DNA of 64,000 bases from contig DHWB01000011.1 of the NCBI GenBank assembly GCA_002412965.1, positions 62,001 to 126,000 on the forward strand, in the 5' to 3' direction. The notes under the pieces were generated by a model. The model was not told where the DNA came from. It saw only the letters and a program-made list of their open reading frames with translations, and ran no database searches. Position 1 is the first letter of the stretch; every line of letters begins with the position of its first letter. Position numbers and translations under genes: made by a program. The stretch comes from Desulfomicrobium sp. UBA5193 (GTDB taxonomy: Bacteria; Desulfobacterota; Desulfovibrionia; Desulfovibrionales; Desulfomicrobiaceae). Below, piece by piece: positions 59,701 to 64,000 of this stretch.

Positions 59701-60858
59701 ATGAAATCAGCAGTATTGCACCTGTCCCCGCTTGGGATGCATGACGAAAACGAATGGGCGGTCATTGAATGGCTGGTCACCGAGGACGGAGTGGACCCCG
59801 TTCGTTTAAGTCATGGCGTGCGCGATTGTGACAGGCATCTCCTGACAGAATCGGAACGCGGAGACCACGCGCTCGCCGCGATCCTTTTTCGCGCCATGGA
59901 GAGAGGCCAGGATATTGTTGTCGAAGGCGAGGTGTCACCAAAGTTGCTCGAAGGTTTAGAAACGCTTCAGAGCATTTGGCAGCGTTGGAGGCCTCAAAAA
60001 TACCGAACTGTTGCTATCAGGGTGGAAAAAGAGTCTGAGTTGGCAGCCATTGCATCTGACCGGCCTGCGCTTTGCGCTTTTTCGGGAGGGGTGGATGGGG
60101 CTTTTTCTTTCTACAGGCATTATCTTGGCCTTGCCGGACGAAACACGCGCACGCTCGGAGCGGCTATGCTCGTCCATGGCATGGATATACCTCTGGAACG
60201 CAATGATTTTTTCTTGGGCGCAGCCAGCCGTGCAGAGAAAATGCTCTCTGGAACCGGAGTCCCCTTACTTCTGGTCCGGTCCAGCACTAGGGACATGAAA
60301 ATGGATTGGGAGGACAGCTACGGGTTGCAGTTATTGTCGTGTTTTCTGTTGTTTCAGAAACATTACGCTTGGGCCATAAAGGGCAGCGGCGAACCGTATG
60401 ACGAGCTTGTGCTACCTTGGGGGTCGACGCCCATGACGGACCCGCATTGTGCCACAGCCGCAATGCAGCTTGTGCTTGATGGATGTGCTTTTGACCGGAC
60501 GGAGAAAGTTCGTTGGCTTGTGGACAATACGCAAGTCACGCAAGAATTGCGGGTTTGTTGGGCTGGGAAAGAGCTTGACCGGAATTGCGGTGTTTGTGAG
60601 AAATGCATAAGGACAATGCTCAATTTTTGGGCTTTAGGTGCCGTTATTCCTGAAGCATTTCCAGCGAAATTAGATCATTTGCTTGTAAAATCACTGCATC
60701 CTAAGAATGAAACTCAGTTACGAGAGCTTATAACATTGAAAAGGCACGCTGAAAAATTTCATCACCAGAATGATCCTATTCTTAAGTCATTAAAAAACGT
60801 TATTTTTAATTATAAAATTAAAAAAATTTTTTGCAATATGTTAAAAAATTTAATTTAA
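59701..60858 (+). CDS. PP-loop ATP pyrophosphatase-like protein with Cys cluster
   Basis: 385 residues, not assigned to a named enzyme. LCAFSGGVDGAFSFYRHY near residue 125 is the PP-loop (SGGxD) of N-type ATP pyrophosphatases, although the usual serine after SGGVD is glycine. NCGVCEKCIRTML near residue 305 resembles the zinc cysteines of QueC-like proteins. The N-terminal ~110 residues are unique. It is followed 9 bases later by an asparagine-synthase-like gene, another PP-loop ATPase. Together they may add an amide or amidine to a sugar acid. This is inference. Confidence 0.6.
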   Translation: MKSAVLHLSPLGMHDENEWAVIEWLVTEDGVDPVRLSHGVRDCDRHLLTESERGDHALAAILFRAMERGQDIVVEGEVSPKLLEGLETLQSIWQRWRPQKYRTVAIRVEKESELAAIASDRPALCAFSGGVDGAFSFYRHYLGLAGRNTRTLGAAMLVHGMDIPLERNDFFLGAASRAEKMLSGTGVPLLLVRSSTRDMKMDWEDSYGLQLLSCFLLFQKHYAWAIKGSGEPYDELVLPWGSTPMTDPHCATAAMQLVLDGCAFDRTEKVRWLVDNTQVTQELRVCWAGKELDRNCGVCEKCIRTMLNFWALGAVIPEAFPAKLDHLLVKSLHPKNETQLRELITLKRHAEKFHHQNDPILKSLKNVIFNYKIKKIFCNMLKNLI

Positions 60859-60867
60859 GGTGATAAA

Positions 60868-62697
60868 TTGGCAATAGTTCTTGGGATTTATGATCAATCT
60901 GGGCAGAGAATGGAAGAAGCTAGGGAGTATATTTCTGCTTTGAAGTTTAATATTCCAAAAATTGAATATAAAATTTTTAACGTTGATAATTTATTGGTAT
61001 GCTGTTGGCACAGCACCACGACACCTGTTTCCTGCGCACAGGATACGGATTCGGCATGCAAACGGATGGGCTTTGTTGTTGGGGATTACGATGATTCGGA
61101 GTTACTGAGTTCTGATGCAGCAAAACGACTTTTAAAGCAAGTCAAGCTACGCTCTTACGACGAAATTTCTGGCAAATCCGAGTTCTATTTTGCCGCCATT
61201 GTTGAAGAATGCGGCCGCGTCGTGTTAGGAACTGATGCGCTTGGCTATTTTCCGATGTATTATTGGTCCAAGAATGATGTTCTTCTGTTTGGCACTTCTC
61301 CAGAATTGTTCAAATCACATCCATTGTTTGATGCGACCCCGAACCCATTCGCGATTGCATCCATCCTGCTCCTGTCGCATATTTCGTGTGGGCAAGCAAT
61401 TTATAAAGGGGTTTATCGTAATTCCCCCGGCTATTTGGTTGAATGGGAGCCACATAAAGACGCGGTCGAACGCAAGGCCAACCCTGTTGTCTTGACTGAT
61501 CTTGGGTTTAATCGTTCTTTTAAGGAGGTGCGGGAAGAAACTGCGTCTCTGTTCGATGATTTTTTTCGCAAGCTTCGCGTTCATTCGAGCCTGAGTTTTT
61601 ATCTTTCCGGCGGTCAGGACAGCAGACTGTTGGCGGGGTACGCCAAAAGACATTATGATGAGGCTTCAGTTTCGGCATTTTCTGTCGGGGGATCGTCGGA
61701 TCTCGAGGTTCTGTTTGCTCGAAAGGTATCGGGTAAATATGGGTGGTCCCACGTTATTCGGGATTTCAACGAAACTCGAGCAGTAGAATACGCATTCATG
61801 CAACTTTATCTGGAATCCATGCAAGGCCCATTCGTTAATTTTTCAAATGCCACGGGGCAAGATCTTCTCGCTGAGAGAGGGTTTCCATTTTTGTCCGGAT
61901 ACCTTGGCGACGGATTGCTTGGCGACAAACTGCTTATGTCCACTTTTTCTAAACGAACTGGTCTATTTTGCTTCGATTCATTTCTTGAATCGGTCAACCG
62001 ATACGGTTTTTCGGAATCGGAAGTGACTGAGATTATGTCTTCTCAAGGATCGGGCGACGCAGTCGAGGATGTAGTAAGTGGACTCCGCGATGCATGGGAT
62101 GCGATAGAGGGGTATCCGTTCCAGAAAGGATGGTTGTATCCTTTGCTGAACCGAGGAAGATATCATGCGGGATCGATCATATGGCGCTTGTCCCTTGGAG
62201 CTTGGCCGGTGCTTCCCTATCTGGACCGTTCGTTGATAAATTTCCTAGCAAGCCTTCCAATACAGTTTCTGCATGATAGGGTAATACAAAAAGAAATAAT
62301 TCTTAATGAATTCAGAGAAATAGCTGATATTCCCTTGGATAGGAACTCATGGGAGCCTGGCTATCTCGTTAAGCCGAGGAGTCGATACTTCTACGAAGGA
62401 ATAAAGAGTATCTGTCACGTTTCTTGGCGAACTGGGAAGTTGTTCGATCATCTCGAACGATCTGGAAAGACAAAGTATTATCATCGAGTTTACGATATAA
62501 ACGGAAGAGGGTGGCAGGACATCCTTCACGACGTCGAATCGAGTATCGAAAAAGGTTCAAAATTGTTTAATACAGCAGCGGTAAAGCGTTTTCTCCCACG
62601 GTATGGTGAACATCACCGATGCAATGATGAATTAGTCGATACCTGGAAATACAAATCGCTTATTGGTTTACTGTTGTGGGAGTCGAAGATTTTATAA
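60868..62697 (+). CDS. Asparagine-synthase-like protein without the glutaminase cysteine
   Basis: 609 residues. The C-terminal half carries SFYLSGGQDSRLLAGYAKR, the PP-loop of asparagine synthase B, and LSGYLGDGLLGD. The N-terminal half has the glutaminase-type sheet (GTDALGYFPMYYW), but the expected Cys2 is Ala (the protein begins MAIVLG). It starts at TTG 60868, behind AAGGTGAT. So it may use ammonia or an amine donor rather than glutamine. Similar genes decorate polysaccharide sugars in other loci. Confidence 0.75.
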   Translation: MAIVLGIYDQSGQRMEEAREYISALKFNIPKIEYKIFNVDNLLVCCWHSTTTPVSCAQDTDSACKRMGFVVGDYDDSELLSSDAAKRLLKQVKLRSYDEISGKSEFYFAAIVEECGRVVLGTDALGYFPMYYWSKNDVLLFGTSPELFKSHPLFDATPNPFAIASILLLSHISCGQAIYKGVYRNSPGYLVEWEPHKDAVERKANPVVLTDLGFNRSFKEVREETASLFDDFFRKLRVHSSLSFYLSGGQDSRLLAGYAKRHYDEASVSAFSVGGSSDLEVLFARKVSGKYGWSHVIRDFNETRAVEYAFMQLYLESMQGPFVNFSNATGQDLLAERGFPFLSGYLGDGLLGDKLLMSTFSKRTGLFCFDSFLESVNRYGFSESEVTEIMSSQGSGDAVEDVVSGLRDAWDAIEGYPFQKGWLYPLLNRGRYHAGSIIWRLSLGAWPVLPYLDRSLINFLASLPIQFLHDRVIQKEIILNEFREIADIPLDRNSWEPGYLVKPRSRYFYEGIKSICHVSWRTGKLFDHLERSGKTKYYHRVYDINGRGWQDILHDVESSIEKGSKLFNTAAVKRFLPRYGEHHRCNDELVDTWKYKSLIGLLLWESKIL

Positions 62698-62819
62698 ATT
62701 ATACATGCTAAGAATATTTTGATTAAATTTTTTTTATGTACATAAAGTAAGTATTATCTCTCAAGAATTTTTTTTTCGGATGACTCTATTATTATTTTAT
62801 ATAAAATGTAGGCACTTTT

Positions 62820-63683
62820 GTGAAATATTCACTTGTCATTTGTACTCACAATAGATCTCGGCAGCTTAAATTATGTCTTGATTCAATTTTTGAAATGTTT
62901 AAGCCTGATTTTTTTGAGCTTGTTGTAATAGATAATAATTCAAATGATAGTACGCAGGATGTTATTAGATCATATCAACAACGTGCAAATTTTGTCTTTA
63001 AAAGCGATATTGAGTTTCGCAAAGGGTTGGGTTTTGCGCGAAATTTAGGATGGAAAATTTCTTCAGGAGATATTATTTCTTTTACAGACGATGATTGTTA
63101 TGTTGATAAATATTTTGCTTATGATGTTCTTTCTGCTTTCGAAGGGCGTGAAAATCAGGGATTTTTAGGCGGTAGGGTGATGCTTTTTGATGAATCAGAT
63201 CTTCGCATTACTATAATAGAATCAAGTGAATTTGTTTTCTATCATGCAGGAGACTTCATTCCAACAGGCGCTTTGATCGGTGCTAATTTGTCATTTAGGC
63301 GGAGTGCGCTTGTGTCCGCACAAGGTTTTAAAGATTTTCTTGGAGCTGGGACGTTGTTGCGATCAGGCGAAGATTCAGAAATTCTTGGAAATTTGAGTTC
63401 GTTAGGGTGGCAGGGTCAGTATTCTCCGTGTCCTACTGTATTTCATCACCATGGTCGGAAAAAGCAATCTGATGTTATATCCTTGTTTAAAGGTTATGAC
63501 ATTGGCAGAGGTGCTTATTACGCAATAATGATGTGTAGGAGAAATATGTTTTTACAGGTTTGTCGTCATTGGTGGGCGAAGTTTAGTTTATACAGGTATC
63601 GTCGTTTTTTTAACGAACTCTATGGTTTTTTTATGGGTTTATTTTTTTATTTTAATAGTATTGTTAGAAGAATTTTATTTTAA
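62820..63683 (+). CDS. GT2-family glycosyltransferase, very AT-rich
   Basis: 287 residues with the GT-A fold: YSLVICTHNRSRQLKLCL, VIDNNSNDST, SFTDDDCYVD (DxD-type site) and SGEDSEILGNLSSLGW in the acceptor region. It begins at GTG 62820 with only a weak ribosome binding site, in a stretch of about 30% GC. A hydrophobic C-terminal helix (YGFFMGLFFYFNSIV) may attach it to the membrane. It lies 122 bases after the asparagine-synthase-like gene. Confidence 0.82.
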   Translation: MKYSLVICTHNRSRQLKLCLDSIFEMFKPDFFELVVIDNNSNDSTQDVIRSYQQRANFVFKSDIEFRKGLGFARNLGWKISSGDIISFTDDDCYVDKYFAYDVLSAFEGRENQGFLGGRVMLFDESDLRITIIESSEFVFYHAGDFIPTGALIGANLSFRRSALVSAQGFKDFLGAGTLLRSGEDSEILGNLSSLGWQGQYSPCPTVFHHHGRKKQSDVISLFKGYDIGRGAYYAIMMCRRNMFLQVCRHWWAKFSLYRYRRFFNELYGFFMGLFFYFNSIVRRILF

Positions 63684-63846
63684 AATAATAATTAATTTTT
63701 TCTTCACTTAGTATTTGTGTTCAGATATTTTGATATAATCATGTGAAATATTTTAATTAAATGTATTTTGAGTAAAAATTGATTTGTTTAGGGTGTATTT
63801 TTTATGAATTTAAATAATTTTATTAAATATATATCGAGATTGCAAA

Positions 63847-64000
63847 ATGGTATTTTTTAAATTTTCAATTATTATTCCTTGTCATAAAGAGAAAGAATAT
63901 TTGATTCGATGTGTAGATTCTGTTTTTAATCAAGTATGGATGCCTGGAAATTATGAAATTATTCTTGTGCTTGATAGGCCGGATTTTGAAACTGAACGTA
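63847..64000 (+). CDS. GT2-family glycosyltransferase, 3' end outside window
   Basis: 51 codons are visible: MVFFKFSIIIPCHKEKEYLI is the nucleotide-sugar strand of a GT2 enzyme, continuing RCVDSVFNQVW and NYEIILVLDRPDFE. It is cut by the window end. The region is extremely AT-rich, continuing the composition of the gene before. The ATG lacks a clear ribosome binding site. Confidence 0.7.
   Translation, partial: MVFFKFSIIIPCHKEKEYLIRCVDSVFNQVWMPGNYEIILVLDRPDFETER

Noticed and set aside
1..64000. CRISPR arrays, tRNA/rRNA genes and intact insertion sequences
   Set aside because: I looked for regularly spaced repeats, tRNA-like cloverleaf ends and transposase motifs and found none I could support.

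Overview
The window looks like a chromosomal segment of a Gram-negative anaerobe, most likely a sulfate-reducing Desulfobacterota (Desulfovibrionales-like). The basis is an oxygen-sensitive double-cubane Fe-S reductase with its ATP-dependent activator, a TudS/DUF523-type Fe-S protein, heavy use of sigma-54 regulators, outer-membrane proteins, and an exosortase-type (PEP-CTERM) exopolysaccharide locus. The taxon is an inference: there is no rRNA or ribosomal protein gene in the window.

Layout. 1-4.1 kb: the end of a DUF3313 lipoprotein gene, a TudS-like gene whose ribosome binding site lies in a perfect palindrome, a polar amino-acid ABC binding protein and permease without an ATPase, and a GT4 glycosyltransferase. 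4.1-9.9 kb: an LTA-synthase-like sulfatase, a decayed GT39 (ArnT-like) gene and a divergent OmpR-type two-component system. This block lies between a truncated and an intact copy of a PP2C phosphatase gene, which form direct repeats of about 260 bp. 10-12 kb: double-cubane reductase and activator. 12.4-18.5 kb: an NtrC-type regulator, a sensor kinase, a pseudo-receiver-like protein and the potassium transporter pair KtrB/KtrA. 18.7-21.6 kb: two PilZ paralogues, a membrane protein with a decayed second copy, and a MazF-like gene with an altered catalytic site.

21.6-23.8 kb: two divergent PEP-CTERM surface proteins. Each has a near-consensus sigma-54 promoter, and a palindrome sits midway between the promoters. 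23.9-33.6 kb, minus strand: a ThiF-nitroreductase fusion, an MMPL/RND lipid exporter, two FeeM/exosortase-associated acyltransferases, an AMIN-DUF1302 outer-membrane protein and a LolA-like periplasmic protein. I read this as a candidate system that makes and exports an acylated product.

34.3-64 kb, plus strand: a long exopolysaccharide locus of the XrtA/PEP-CTERM type. It holds the TPR lipoprotein PrsT, initiating sugar transferase, export protein, chain-length protein, tyrosine kinase, AAA ATPase, outer-membrane barrel, deacetylase and CapK-like ligase. These are followed by glycosyltransferases, WecB, an acyltransferase, a Wzm/Wzt transporter, a pyruvyl transferase and two adjacent PP-loop ATPases. 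Base composition changes sharply along it (AT-rich around 47.3-49.4, 50.8-52.0, 58.7-59.2 and from 60.7 kb on), as expected of a mosaic polysaccharide locus. The exosortase gene itself is not in the window.

The most unusual signal is a family of three elements of about 125 bp between exopolysaccharide genes (41091-41215, 44608-44733, 44916-45039). They share short motifs, but their stems differ in sequence while keeping base pairing, including G-U pairs that fit only one strand. That is the pattern of a structured RNA or an RNA-like mobile palindrome.
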